A stretch of DNA of 64,000 nt from Bacillota bacterium (GCA_023390175.1 JAEWDK010000014.1:1-64000), one strand, 5' to 3'. Numbered from the stretch's first letter, positions 1 to 8,493 are shown. The notes: generated by a model from the sequence alone, not told the origin. Numbers and translations are program-made.

Positions 1-469
1 CCGACGGAGGAACCGTTACCTATCAATGGAAGAAATCAACTGACGGCGGCAAAACATGGCAGGCTATTGACGGCGCGACGAACGCCACCTATACAACGCC
101 GACGCTCACAGATTCGGATAACGGCAGCGAGTATTGCTGCGAGGTAACGAATACAAAAGACGGCGTGAGTAAAACCGCAACAACCGCTCCCGCGACATTG
201 AATGTCACCCCGGCTCCGCAGGAACCGTCGGTTCCCTCTCAGCCCGCACCGAGCCCTGTGGCCGTCGGAGGTACCGCGACATTGACCGCTGCGGCCGCCG
301 TAACCGACGGAGGAGCCCTCACCTACCAATGGAAAAAGTCAACCGACGGCGGAAAAACATGGCTGGCAATCGACGGCGCGACGAGCGCCACCTATACAAC
401 ACCGACGCTCACCGATTCGGATAAGGGCAGCGAGTATTGCTGCGAGGTAACCAATACAAAAGACGGCGT
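1..469 (+). repeat. Tandem in-frame repeat, two copies, period 303 bp
   Basis: Bases 1-166 and 304-469 are near-identical and encode the two Ig-like units of the surface protein. The period is exactly 101 codons. More copies may lie upstream of the window. Confidence 0.85.
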
Positions 470-1880
470 GCCGGTTTCAGTTGTGACAGAACCTGAAACT
501 GTTACAATTCGGGATGCACACAACTCTGATAATTCCGCTGACAACGGCAGTCAAAAGACAAACCCAGGCGAAACCTCAAGCAGCGGCAAAACTGAAACAG
601 TGACAGCAAAAACTGACGGTGTGGTTTCAAACGGCAATACTGTTGTAATTGACACAAGCGTACAGATCGGCAGCGACGGAACAAACGGTTCACAAGTTGA
701 TCCGACTGAAAAAGCCACGGTTGTTGTAAATTTACCGACGAATGTTGTAAAGCAGGAATTGGAGGCAAAGAAAGATGTCAGCCTGAATGTTTCCGTTCCG
801 CATGCTGCGGCGTCAGAAATAAACGGCAATTCAAATTTGAATATAAATGTTTCAGCAGAAATGATTCAGGCAGCAAAAGATAACGGACGCGATATAACGA
901 TCAGCGTTTATGATGCCGAAACAAAGAAAAAAGCATACCAGTGGCATTTTAAGGGCGAAGATCTGTTAAAATCGTCTGTGGCGGTAAAAGATGTTGACAT
1001 AACAATGAGCGTTCATAAAATACCGGAGGTTCCGTCTGTGAACGCCGTTGCACAGCAGAAAAACGGCTTGGTTCTGTCCTTTAATTACAGCGGTTTGCTT
1101 CCATCAGCAGCAGACATAAAAATTTCAGCAGCAGAAAAAGGGTTTAAACCCGGCGATACACTTTGGTTTTATTATTTCAACCCCACTACAAATCATCTGG
1201 AATCAACCGGGAACCAGTATACGGTGGATGCGGACGGATACATCGAAGTGAAAATCAGCCATTGTTCCGACTATGTACTTATACCGGTCTTGAAATCGTC
1301 GCAGAAATCCAGGGATGTTCTGAAATTGGATACGACGATGCAATATAGAATGTGTATCGGCGAACATTATTACTTTCTCGCTTTCCCGGGCAAAAAGGAG
1401 AATGTTTCAGCCCGTGCAGCCGACAGCTCGATCCTTAAAGTAAAGCTGGTGAACGCAAAGGACCGCCGCGGCTGGTATTTTAAAATTACGGGATTGAAGG
1501 CAGGCTCCACAGAGGTTATCGTCACCGCTTCCGACGGTTCTGTCGGCAGATTCCCCGTAACGGTGAAATCCGGTGAAATGATTATTGACACAAGCAGCTG
1601 CACTTTACCGGTAAACAGTCTGTATGATATCGGCGCGAAGATTTATGGTTCAGACGCCAACCGGTTAAGGGTGGTGTCGTCAAATCGGAAAGTTGCGTCG
1701 GTGATCAGACTGAGGAACGGCCACTATCAGGTCAGGGGGCTGTCGCTTGGAACGGCAAAAATCTTATTCATGACTATTGATGGTAAAGGAAAGGTAATCG
1801 CTTCGGCAGATACGATTATAAATGTTAAAAAATCGGCAAAACGTTTCGGGAATTCCGCAAGAGTAACAGTATTCTATTGA
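1..1880 (+). CDS. Secreted/surface protein with tandem Ig-like repeats, 5' end outside window
   Basis: The reading frame is open from base 3, so the start lies upstream; 625 codons are visible. The first ~165 residues hold two nearly identical Ig-like repeats of 101 residues (starting at bases 1 and 304), each with a YQWKKSTDGGKTW motif and a paired-Cys YCCEV strand. A Ser/Thr/Asn-rich linker follows, then a beta-rich region. The last ~190 residues form two further Ig-like/BIG2-type units that begin near LDTT and IIDTS. These two units resemble the C-terminal pair of the GH2 enzyme at 17359-23646, so they are probably a shared cell-surface or targeting module. No enzyme motif is visible, and an adhesin or carbohydrate-binding surface role is only an inference. 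A strong terminator follows at 1959-1990. Confidence 0.85.
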   Translation, partial: DGGTVTYQWKKSTDGGKTWQAIDGATNATYTTPTLTDSDNGSEYCCEVTNTKDGVSKTATTAPATLNVTPAPQEPSVPSQPAPSPVAVGGTATLTAAAAVTDGGALTYQWKKSTDGGKTWLAIDGATSATYTTPTLTDSDKGSEYCCEVTNTKDGVPVSVVTEPETVTIRDAHNSDNSADNGSQKTNPGETSSSGKTETVTAKTDGVVSNGNTVVIDTSVQIGSDGTNGSQVDPTEKATVVVNLPTNVVKQELEAKKDVSLNVSVPHAAASEINGNSNLNINVSAEMIQAAKDNGRDITISVYDAETKKKAYQWHFKGEDLLKSSVAVKDVDITMSVHKIPEVPSVNAVAQQKNGLVLSFNYSGLLPSAADIKISAAEKGFKPGDTLWFYYFNPTTNHLESTGNQYTVDADGYIEVKISHCSDYVLIPVLKSSQKSRDVLKLDTTMQYRMCIGEHYYFLAFPGKKENVSARAADSSILKVKLVNAKDRRGWYFKITGLKAGSTEVIVTASDGSVGRFPVTVKSGEMIIDTSSCTLPVNSLYDIGAKIYGSDANRLRVVSSNRKVASVIRLRNGHYQVRGLSLGTAKILFMTIDGKGKVIASADTIINVKKSAKRFGNSARVTVFY

Positions 1881-1958
1881 AACCGCGGACTCGTCAGCGT
1901 CAACATTCCATGAGCGAAATAAACCATTCGGATTCAGCTCAATAACCTCTGCCAACGC

Positions 1959-1990
1959 AAAAGTCCGGCCTGAAAAGGCCGGACTTTTTT
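1959..1990 (+). terminator. Rho-independent terminator of the surface protein gene
   Basis: Arms AAAAGTCCGGCC and GGCCGGACTTTTTT enclose a 6-base loop and are followed by a T run on the plus strand. It lies 79 bases after the stop codon. Confidence 0.85.
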
Positions 1991-2074
1991 CGTTCGTGAA
2001 CATGTCCGCAGGTGAACTCAGACGCAAAGATTGGGAATCGGTTGATTTTCAGGAAAGGCTGGAGTCCATCCTGA

Positions 2075-2128
2075 GGGGGCTAATATAATATTAGCTTTTG
2101 ACCGCCTTTATCGCATAAAAAGCCCCCC
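2075..2128 (-). terminator. Probable terminator of the lipoprotein gene
   Basis: Outer arms GGGGGCT and AGCCCCC enclose a smaller palindrome (TAATATAATATTA). On the minus strand the GC stem is followed by a short run of T. It lies just downstream of the lipoprotein stop at 2145. Confidence 0.45.
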
Positions 2129-2144
2129 ATCGTTCCTTTTGGAT

Positions 2145-2957
2145 TTACTGATTCTCTTCGTCAGCCTGGTCCGCATCCGCCGGATTGATGCCGTCGGGCA
2201 TGGGCATGCCGGCACTCTGCTTATAGTCGGCAGGAATGGAAACCAGCCCGGCCGGGGCTTTGCCGGAGAGCTCAAGAACGATCATAACCGCTTCACTGCT
2301 TTTATCCGCGGCGGTAATGGCGTACAGCTTCCCACCATCCAGAAAAAGCCGCAGCCTGCTTCCGCCGCTGCTGTATTCCTCATAGGGTAAGGTCCTGCCG
2401 TTTACTTTGCCGGTGCCGCTTCCGACATATTTCAAATCCTCCGTATCGGCCAGATTTCCGGTTTGCTGCGTCTGCTGGCCGGCGCTCATTTTGAAGTAGG
2501 TCTTGCCCGCGTCATCGATCCAATAAAGCGTATTGTCCCTATAGAGCGTATGCGTACTGAGGCCGTCTGCCTTCATGACGGTTCCGACGGTCTTTCCCTC
2601 AGCAGCAACTGTGACCTCCGCCTCCGCCTTTTCTCCTTTCTCGGTCAGAGAGATTTTGTAGCGGAGCAGGTAGTTTCCGCTTTTCAGAATGTCCGCGTAG
2701 CCGGCAGATAACTGCTTTTTTTCATCAGAAGGCTTCTGCGAGCTCTGAGGTAAAGTGGACGCGGCGGGCGCGCTGTCCGTTCTTGAAGATGGCGCGGCAT
2801 CATCCGGCGCGTCGCTCTGTTCCGAAGAAGGCGCGATATCGGATACGGCGCTCTGTGTGGAAGACGGCACAGTCTCCCGCGTTTCGCCCGTTCCGCTACA
2901 GGAGGCAAAGAAAAGGGCTGAAAAAACGGCGAGAATTATAAGAAGCGTTTTTCTCAT
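2145..2957 (-). CDS. Secreted lipoprotein, unknown function (270 aa)
   Basis: The frame is open further upstream, but the start chosen is the ATG at 2957, preceded by AGGAGG and followed by a classic signal peptide (MRKTLLIILAVFSALFF) and a lipobox ending ASC at about residue 20. A Ser/Thr/Pro/Asp-rich linker spans roughly residues 25-80. The rest is beta-rich, with several TLYRDNTLYWIDD-type strands, recalling the outer-membrane-lipoprotein-like folds used by many Gram-positive substrate or sensor lipoproteins. No catalytic motif is seen. It is predicted to be anchored on the outer face of the cytoplasmic membrane. It lies 74 bases downstream of the zinc-ribbon gene and may share its transcript. 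Confidence 0.75.
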   Translation of the reverse strand: MRKTLLIILAVFSALFFASCSGTGETRETVPSSTQSAVSDIAPSSEQSDAPDDAAPSSRTDSAPAASTLPQSSQKPSDEKKQLSAGYADILKSGNYLLRYKISLTEKGEKAEAEVTVAAEGKTVGTVMKADGLSTHTLYRDNTLYWIDDAGKTYFKMSAGQQTQQTGNLADTEDLKYVGSGTGKVNGRTLPYEEYSSGGSRLRLFLDGGKLYAITAADKSSEAVMIVLELSGKAPAGLVSIPADYKQSAGMPMPDGINPADADQADEENQ

Positions 2958-3031
2958 GGGTAATCCTCCTTCAAATCGTAATGCTCCCGGGTCTGCATTC
3001 ACAAAACCCGAACCGTGCGGCCTTAAAGCCA

Positions 3032-3787
3032 CTACGTCAGTTTCCGGCCGCATTTCCCGCAAAAGCGCAGGCCCGGTTGAGCCGGTGTGCCGCAGTCCGG
3101 ACAGACGGATGGTTTTTGTTCGCTCATAGGCGCACCGCAGTGACTGCAGAACCGCACTCCTTGAGCGTTCTTTTGCCCGCAGGACGGGCACGTGTTTAGT
3201 TCAAGCGAAGCGCCGCAGTTGCTGCAGAATTTTCCCGTTCCTGCCGGTTTCCCGCAGGACGGGCAGACGGTCGTTTTGCTTTCCAACCTGTCTTTCCAGA
3301 CGGCTGCGGATTCCGCCGCTTCGTCGATGTTGCGGCGCATAGCCTCCGACCGGGCCTTTGCCACGTAAACTTCCTGGCGAGGGGCACATTCGGTGCACAG
3401 TCCTTCGTCCTCGTTGTAGCACGCGTCACACACCCAGCTGTGGCAGCCGTGGCAGCGGTGAAAATGCTGTGCCGCCTCATTCTGCGCCCGATCAAAGGCC
3501 TGCTCATGCTCCTTTTGCCACTCGGCGCTCATTCCATCAAACCGTTCCGCCAGGATATTGGAGCCGCGTTCCAGCGAATAGCCGATTTCGCCGGCTCTTC
3601 CCCCGATCAGTTCTCCCAGGGCGCCCGCTCCCTGAACCAGCCCGCGCAGTCCTCTTCCTTTTTTGCGGACCTCGGAACGCACAAAAGAACTTTTGTAGCC
3701 GTCTTGGCACAGGTCGCAGTAAAAGGTGAACTGGAACCCCTCTTCAGTGGAGTTGTCTTCATAGTTTCGGGTAAAAGATTTCAGCAT
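3032..3787 (-). CDS. Multi-zinc-ribbon protein (251 aa)
   Basis: The N-terminal half has a CDLC pair near residue 24 and a glycine-rich segment (GRGLRGLVQGAGALGELIGG). A His/Cys-rich centre follows with CHGC, CDAC and CTEC. The C-terminal ~80 residues carry three zinc-ribbon units with CPSCGKP...FCSNCGA, CPSCGQK...FCSHCGA and CPDCGTP...FCGKCGR. Each ribbon has paired CxxC knuckles able to bind one zinc. Such C-terminal ribbons are common in Firmicutes proteins of unknown function; none of the visible domains is enzymatic. The ATG at 3787 has GAGGGA upstream. Role unknown; a protein-interaction scaffold is an inference. Confidence 0.8.
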   Translation of the reverse strand: MLKSFTRNYEDNSTEEGFQFTFYCDLCQDGYKSSFVRSEVRKKGRGLRGLVQGAGALGELIGGRAGEIGYSLERGSNILAERFDGMSAEWQKEHEQAFDRAQNEAAQHFHRCHGCHSWVCDACYNEDEGLCTECAPRQEVYVAKARSEAMRRNIDEAAESAAVWKDRLESKTTVCPSCGKPAGTGKFCSNCGASLELNTCPSCGQKNAQGVRFCSHCGAPMSEQKPSVCPDCGTPAQPGLRFCGKCGRKLT

Positions 3788-3882
3788 CGGATTCCCTCAT
3801 TTCTTCGCATTGTTTTCGTGGCCGATCTTTGCATCGCATGCGGTTTCCCATATTGATCTTTCAGAGACACCAGCCCAAGAAA

Positions 3883-4254
3883 TTAAGTTTTTCCGCTTTT
3901 TCCCCCTCCCATATGCAGATAATTGATGATCAGTCCCGCTCGGGAATTGACATGAAGCTTCCGGTAGATCGCCGTCAGGTATGTGTTGGCTGTCGAATAG
4001 CCGATTTTTAACCGTTCGGCCGTTTCCTTAAGCGTATATCCCTCCAGCAAGAGAAGGAAAGTGTCCCTTTCGCGCTGCGTAAGACTGTCCACAAGTCTGA
4101 CTTTTTCATCTGCGTCGATACCGGGCCCTTTCCCGGGTGGACCCAGGACGGCCGAAAGATTCATGCCTCCCGCCGGCTTTTTGTCCGAACGGGGGAAAAG
4201 CTTCGGGCACAGTCTTTTGATCTTTTCCGCTATCCCAATTTCATCCCCTCCCAC
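3883..4254 (-). CDS. HTH-only LuxR-family regulator (123 aa)
   Basis: The C-terminal ~65 residues form a LuxR/GerE helix-turn-helix (SLTQRERDTFLLLLEGYTLKE, then a recognition segment ending NTYLTAIYRKLHVNSRA). The N-terminal ~55 residues show no receiver or ligand domain. The HTH closely resembles that of the neighbouring membrane-LuxR protein (4399-5844), so the two are probably paralogues. The only in-frame start is a GTG at 4254 without a convincing ribosome site; the frame stays open to a stop 45 bases further upstream, so the 5' end may be degraded or use an odd start. Treat as possibly expressed, possibly a remnant. Confidence 0.6.
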   Translation of the reverse strand: MGGDEIGIAEKIKRLCPKLFPRSDKKPAGGMNLSAVLGPPGKGPGIDADEKVRLVDSLTQRERDTFLLLLEGYTLKETAERLKIGYSTANTYLTAIYRKLHVNSRAGLIINYLHMGGGKSGKT

Positions 4255-4343
4255 CTGAGCTTTCCATTGAGCTCTGGAATAACCGCATTTCTATTTTTGC
4301 TTGTAAACTCCGTTCTGTCTACTCAGTAATTCGTATGAGGCGC

Positions 4344-4386
4344 AAAAATCCGCCCCCTCATTAGAACTAATGAGGGGGCGGATTTT
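4344..4386 (-). terminator. Strong hairpin between the two LuxR genes
   Basis: A perfect inverted repeat (arms AAAATCCGCCCCCTCATTAG and its complement, 2-3 base loop) lies just downstream of the membrane-LuxR stop. The A/T flanks let it act as a terminator on the minus strand, and perhaps on both strands. Confidence 0.75.
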
Positions 4387-4398
4387 CGACAGAAGCGG

Positions 4399-5844
4399 TT
4401 ATTCTTCCGCATAATCCCGGAGGAGGAGCATGAGTTCTGCCCGGCTGTTGATTTTCAGTTTCCGGTAAATGGAGGTGCAGTAGGTGTTGACTGTCGCGTA
4501 CGCCTTCGACTGTATTCCGGAAATCTGCCGCAGCGTATATCCTTTCAGCAGCAGCCTGCAAACCTCGATTTCAGCTGGGGTCAGCCTGTCATCCCTGAGT
4601 CTCGCTTCCAGGCGGGAACACTGCGTCACATCCTGACGGTAGCTGTCCTCAATCCATTCTCCTTCGTAAAGCATTTTGTTAAAGAACGGGCTCAGGAGAA
4701 AGAAAAGGACCACGATGCAGACACAGACCAGCGCCATAAATACGGGAGGAAGGATTTCGATTCTTTCATTCAGCTGCAAAATGCTGAAAGTCGCAAAGTA
4801 GTACAAGGTTGCCAGCGCAATGCCTATGCGGTAAAACGTGACGCTTTGGAACTTCTTCGTCATGAACCCCGCAAGGTAATAAATATTGACGATGCCGATC
4901 GCATAGGAAGCTCCGAAACAGACAGCCGCGGCCGGCCCGGTCCCGCTGGTCTGAAAACTGATAATATCGACTACGAATCCGACCGCGAGCAGCGCGAAGG
5001 AAAGGTTCAGCATATTGCAGATATTGACGGCGAACCGCTTCTGCAAAAGAAGGACTGCGGCAATGCCGAGGACGATGCCGCAGAAATAGCAGCTCTCCTT
5101 TTGCTGGGCCGAGAAATCCGCAATCTGACGCAGAGAAGCGGGGGCGATGATATCATTGACGGCCAGCACCATGAAGACCAGCGGCATCAGAGTATATGCC
5201 TTGGGGGGTGTCTTTATTTTCGCCGGCCGCGGCATTTCTTCCGCACCGCGCCGATAAAAGAGGGAGCATACGGCAAGTATCATGATAACTGCCAGAATGA
5301 TAGCGCTTGGAAGATCAAAAGGGGAATGGACCCTGTTGAGAACCGGCTTGATGAACATCAGTACCTTAGGCAGCAGCACGGCCAGAAGCATGGAATGGAA
5401 TTTTTCAGAATTGTTGAGGATCATAAAAAACGCGTAGATGTTTGAAGCAAAGATATGCCCGATGCAGACGGCGGTAATCAGCATGATGCCCTGAGACAGA
5501 AGCCCGGTTCCCGTGATCCGGAGCACAAAGAAGCTTACCAGCGTAACGATCACGCTGTAAAACACTCTGGGCACAAATTTCCGACCGTCCCCCAAAACCG
5601 TTATGAGGCAGTTGGCAAAAAGCCATATGTAAAAATACGGCGTGGTATCCCCCACATTGCGGTAATACAGCTCGTTTTCAAATCGAAATCCGCCCATCGG
5701 CAGAAAGTAGGAATAAAGCCATATAAAAGTGCAGACCCAACCGATTAGGTAGGGCAGATTTTTCTTTGTGAGAGAGCTCACGCTGAGAGAAAACGCGGAA
5801 TGAAAAGCTGTACGCAAAAAGTTATTTTCATGCACCTGCAGCAT
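4399..5844 (-). CDS. Membrane-bound LuxR-family regulator with multi-pass N-terminal domain (481 aa)
   Basis: About ten to twelve hydrophobic segments occupy residues ~30-395, in an arrangement like a major-facilitator-type membrane domain. The C-terminal ~65 residues are a LuxR/GerE HTH (RLTPAEIEVCRLLLKGYTLRQ to NTYCTSIYRKLKINSRAE). This architecture is known in anaerobic Firmicutes and Actinobacteria (Eggerthella-type MFS-LuxR proteins) and implies a regulator that senses a signal at the membrane while bound to DNA. The ATG at 5844 is preferred because GAGG lies 6 bases before it; the GTG at 5850 sits against the ribosome site. No neighbouring target operon is obvious. The ligand cannot be inferred. 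Confidence 0.85.
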   Translation of the reverse strand: MLQVHENNFLRTAFHSAFSLSVSSLTKKNLPYLIGWVCTFIWLYSYFLPMGGFRFENELYYRNVGDTTPYFYIWLFANCLITVLGDGRKFVPRVFYSVIVTLVSFFVLRITGTGLLSQGIMLITAVCIGHIFASNIYAFFMILNNSEKFHSMLLAVLLPKVLMFIKPVLNRVHSPFDLPSAIILAVIMILAVCSLFYRRGAEEMPRPAKIKTPPKAYTLMPLVFMVLAVNDIIAPASLRQIADFSAQQKESCYFCGIVLGIAAVLLLQKRFAVNICNMLNLSFALLAVGFVVDIISFQTSGTGPAAAVCFGASYAIGIVNIYYLAGFMTKKFQSVTFYRIGIALATLYYFATFSILQLNERIEILPPVFMALVCVCIVVLFFLLSPFFNKMLYEGEWIEDSYRQDVTQCSRLEARLRDDRLTPAEIEVCRLLLKGYTLRQISGIQSKAYATVNTYCTSIYRKLKINSRAELMLLLRDYAEE

Positions 5845-6029
5845 ACTCACCCTCTGTCTTCGTCCGGGCAGCTGCGCACCGGATGTTTAGCCCTATTTTA
5901 CCATCCTTTCCGAAATAAAAAAAGCGTACGGACTTGCCAATTACCCGAAGTATATCTATTTATTTCAAATTTAAAAACAGGGGTCGGCAATTTCATCAAT
6001 AAAAGAAAAGTGTTCGGATTCAGCATAGC

Positions 6030-6057
6030 GAAAGGGACGCCGTAAGGCGTCCCTTTC
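6030..6057. terminator. Inverted repeat, possible terminator
   Basis: Arms GAAAGGGACGCC and GGCGTCCCTTTC flank a GTAA loop, 57 bases downstream of the universal stress protein stop. There is no clear T run on either strand, so termination is only likely. Confidence 0.45.
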
Positions 6058-6113
6058 CGGCGGTTTTGGCCGCAGGAAAACTCAGGCGCAAGGAATGTTC
6101 TCCCTTACTTTTT

Positions 6114-6896
6114 TCAGTCAAAAGAGCTTTCAAATCGGACAACATAATGAAATTTAAGCGGCGCCGTCATGCTGGGGTTAACGATCTCTATTTTATCCCT
6201 GTGGTTGTAATCGACGCAGATTTCCACGCGGATTTCGCGGTCATCGCCCTGCTTCAGATCGTAATGCTGCGGCTGTTTGTTTTTGGGCGGAAGGTTCCAC
6301 ATATCCCCGTCCGGGTTAAAGGCCAGATGATTCAGGCGGAGCCTTCCCTCCATCACGGTGATCTGATACACGCAGATTCCCGCCTGAACCGGAAGATGGC
6401 AGGTACTGGGCTTCAGACTGAGCTGACCGCCCAGCGAAACGATGTCGTCCATATGATTGCATTTGATCGCTTTGCGCGCTGCTTTTTCGTATGCTCCGTT
6501 TTCCGGAACGATCATGACAATGCATTTCGCGTATTTTACCACATGCGTTGCGACGGAACCGATCATCTGGGACCAGCCGCTTTTCGTCGACTTGGTCATA
6601 ACGATAATATCGGTATTGTTTTGATCCGCGCATTCCAGAATTTCATCGCCCGCGCGCCCAACAACAACTTCTTTTTTCACCGAGTAGCCTGCCAGCTGCG
6701 CGGCCACCGCGTCCAGTGTGGATTTCAGCTCCGCTTTTGCCTTTTCCATTTCCGTTTCGGAATACATGGTACCGATATCTTCCCGTACCATCAGAAGGAC
6801 GATGTTGACGCTTTCCGGGGTGTAGAGCGATTTTGCAAGGTCGACGGCTTTCATGCTCCGCTCCGTCCCATCGATCGGAATCAGGATATTTCTCAT
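6114..6896 (-). CDS. Universal stress protein with extra C-terminal domain (260 aa)
   Basis: Residues 1-~140 match the UspA fold: RNILIPIDGTERS at the start, a VVVGRAGDEIL strand, and the nucleotide-binding-type end GSVATHVVKYAKCIVMIVP. Typical UspA proteins end near there, but this one continues for ~115 residues with a beta-rich segment that I do not recognise. The ATG at 6896 is preferred (GGAGG about ten bases upstream); a TTG at 6902 would sit too close to the ribosome site. It is predicted cytoplasmic, and the tail may bind a small ligand or a partner. It appears monocistronic. Confidence 0.8.
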   Translation of the reverse strand: MRNILIPIDGTERSMKAVDLAKSLYTPESVNIVLLMVREDIGTMYSETEMEKAKAELKSTLDAVAAQLAGYSVKKEVVVGRAGDEILECADQNNTDIIVMTKSTKSGWSQMIGSVATHVVKYAKCIVMIVPENGAYEKAARKAIKCNHMDDIVSLGGQLSLKPSTCHLPVQAGICVYQITVMEGRLRLNHLAFNPDGDMWNLPPKNKQPQHYDLKQGDDREIRVEICVDYNHRDKIEIVNPSMTAPLKFHYVVRFESSFD

Positions 6897-7300
6897 TCTC
6901 AATCAGCCTCCCTGTTTTGATACACCGAATATTTTCTCATATAAGTCCTCGCCGAAGCTGGTTTTCAGGGGCTCTCCCTCCGCAAGCTGAAACGTTCGTT
7001 GGCCGTCCGCCTGCCGTTCGGCCCGCAGAAAAATCATCTGATTTGTTTTATGCGCAGAAAGATCGTGCGCAAATTCATAAGGTTATTACCCATTATACTT
7101 TCTTTTTTTGCCAATGCAAGACAAACAGCGCGGTAGAAAAGATCGGCTTCAAGTTATGTTCCTCTTTGACTGTGGTGACAGCCTTGACAATCTGATCGAG
7201 ATATTGCAGCAGGCAAAATTTGTTCAAGATAATCGTCCTTATTTGTCGCAATTGCACGGAATAACTTCGAATTGTGAGATATATTATAAGCTTTTTTATA
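6897..7300. other. Intergenic region without a supported gene
   Basis: About 400 bases separate the minus-strand stress protein from the crcB promoter. Short open frames exist on both strands; one minus-strand frame ending at 7093 encodes a plausible-looking tail but has no start with a ribosome site. Nothing else is supported. Confidence 0.5.
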
Positions 7301-7327
7301 TTTACAAGTCACATAAAATTGTATAAT
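7301..7327 (+). promoter_or_regulatory. Candidate promoter of the fluoride riboswitch/crcB transcript
   Basis: TTTACA at 7301-7306 and TATAAT at 7322-7327 are separated by 15 bases, shorter than ideal, and lie just upstream of the riboswitch. Confidence 0.5.
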
Positions 7328-7341
7328 ATAAAACATAATAG

Positions 7342-7418
7342 ATTGGTGATGAGGCTCACCATAATGCATTTATGCTAATGGCTTCTACTTTAAGGGTAAA
7401 GTAGAAGCCTATATTTTT
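7342..7418 (+). promoter_or_regulatory. Fluoride riboswitch (crcB motif) with transcription terminator
   Basis: The GGTGATGAGGCTCACC helix, the following ATAATGC segment and the GCTAATGGCTTCTAC element match the known fluoride (crcB) aptamer layout. The 3' aptamer strand overlaps a hairpin (GGCTTCTACTTT / AAAGTAGAAGCC, 7380-7410) followed by TATATTTTTT. Fluoride binding would be expected to prevent terminator formation and turn on the crcB gene 23 bases downstream. Confidence 0.88.
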
Positions 7419-7440
7419 TCTGCGAAGGTGGTTCCATTCT

Positions 7441-7821
7441 ATGAAGTTTAGCAGAGTACTTATTGTTGGCTTGGGCGGTTTTCTGGGTGCCGCGCTCCGT
7501 TACATCATTTCAAGTGTCACAGCAAAATATTTTGGAGACTTTCCCATCGGGACGCTAATCGTCAATGTGGCAGGCGGATTCATTATGGGCTTGATTATGG
7601 AGGCCAGCAACAGCCTATGGCCTATTTCCGCAGACGCAAGGCTGTTCCTGACAACGGGGATTCTGGGCGGATTAACCACCTTTTCCACGTTCAGCTACGA
7701 GACCGTCTCTTATCTGTCGGAGGGGGAATATCTAGTGGGAGGTTTAAACGCAGGGCTGAATTTGTCTCTTGCCCTGTTCGCCTGCTGGCTTGGAAGACTG
7801 GTAATTATGAAAGCGGCATAA
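7441..7821 (+). CDS. crcB: Fluoride channel CrcB/FluC
   Basis: A 126-residue protein with four hydrophobic segments and the family hallmarks GGFLGAALRYI near the N-terminus, GTLIVNVAGGF in the second helix and GGLTTFSTFSYE in the third. FluC forms dual-topology dimers that let fluoride leave the cell. The length is normal for a single-gene homodimeric FluC; no second paralogue lies next to it. The ATG has AAGGTGG upstream. Expression is very likely controlled by the fluoride riboswitch just upstream, which strongly supports the call. Confidence 0.95.
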   Translation: MKFSRVLIVGLGGFLGAALRYIISSVTAKYFGDFPIGTLIVNVAGGFIMGLIMEASNSLWPISADARLFLTTGILGGLTTFSTFSYETVSYLSEGEYLVGGLNAGLNLSLALFACWLGRLVIMKAA

Positions 7822-7895
7822 ACAGCGGAGTCTTCCTATGCGGGCAAAGCCCTGTCTTGAAAGCCCCAGCACAGCCGCAGGTTTTCGTGCTACAG

Positions 7896-7937
7896 AAAAC
7901 AGCACAGACTCCTTGCTATGGAGTCTGTGCTGTTTTG
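7896..7937. terminator. Bidirectional terminator between crcB and the membrane protein gene
   Basis: Arms AAAACAGCACAGACTCC and GGAGTCTGTGCTGTTTT with a 7-base loop sit between two convergent genes; both ends carry A/T tracts. Confidence 0.85.
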
Positions 7938-7961
7938 ATACAATGCTTGGCTTCGTATTTA

Positions 7962-8480
7962 TCAGCCGGCTTTGGCGCTGTTTTTGACGGCAAGTTTTTT
8001 ACAGGGGTTCATAAGCAGAACACAGACCCCATTGAAAATCAAACTGCCGACGATAAACGTAACAAAGAACAGCGCTATGTTCGAAGAAAAAGCTTTTACA
8101 TCAATACACGCGCAGGTAAGGTAGGCGAACCCTACGTTGTTTAAAACCTTCGGCGCATGCGGATGGACCACAATAAGTAAGAAAAGGACGACGGCAAGAG
8201 GAAGCAGAAAGCCGAAAAGACTTCCCAGAATCGGTGTCAGCGCTGAAATTGCCAGGAGAGCCGCAACGGTGAGCACAAGGCCCGCGAGGCCTCCGAGCTC
8301 AACGGAGATCAGCCTGTCTTTGATCTCTCCGTCCATGGTGAACAACATAATGTTGCTGATAAAAATCAGCCATGCATACTGAAAATTCATCGCATGAAGC
8401 ACACCGTTTGCGATCAGGATCCAGACGAGCAGAGATAAGCGAAAGTAGAGTAGAAATCGTTTCTGTTCTGTTTCGTTCAT
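7962..8480 (-). CDS. Small multi-pass membrane protein of the redox operon (172 aa)
   Basis: The ATG at 8480 is preceded by AAGGAG. Five or so hydrophobic helices cover most of the chain, with a charged N-terminus (MNETEQKR) and a Lys-rich C-terminus. Length and helix pattern recall small DUF1097-type inner-membrane proteins, but I cannot confirm the family. It starts 13 bases after the stop of the upstream short-chain dehydrogenase and is almost certainly the last gene of the operon that begins at 12176. A role in import, export or sensing of the operon's substrate is an inference from position only. Confidence 0.8.
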   Translation of the reverse strand: MNETEQKRFLLYFRLSLLVWILIANGVLHAMNFQYAWLIFISNIMLFTMDGEIKDRLISVELGGLAGLVLTVAALLAISALTPILGSLFGFLLPLAVVLFLLIVVHPHAPKVLNNVGFAYLTCACIDVKAFSSNIALFFVTFIVGSLIFNGVCVLLMNPCKKLAVKNSAKAG

Positions 8481-8493
8481 TATTATGTTCTCC

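Noticed and set aside
6066..6920. Long plus-strand open frame of 284 codons
   Set aside because: Antisense shadow of the universal stress protein gene; His/Arg/Phe-rich translation without domains.
7093..7369. Minus-strand open frames opposite the crcB promoter
   Set aside because: They overlap the riboswitch and promoter and have no start with a ribosome site. A tail-like translation ending at 7093 is intriguing but unsupported.
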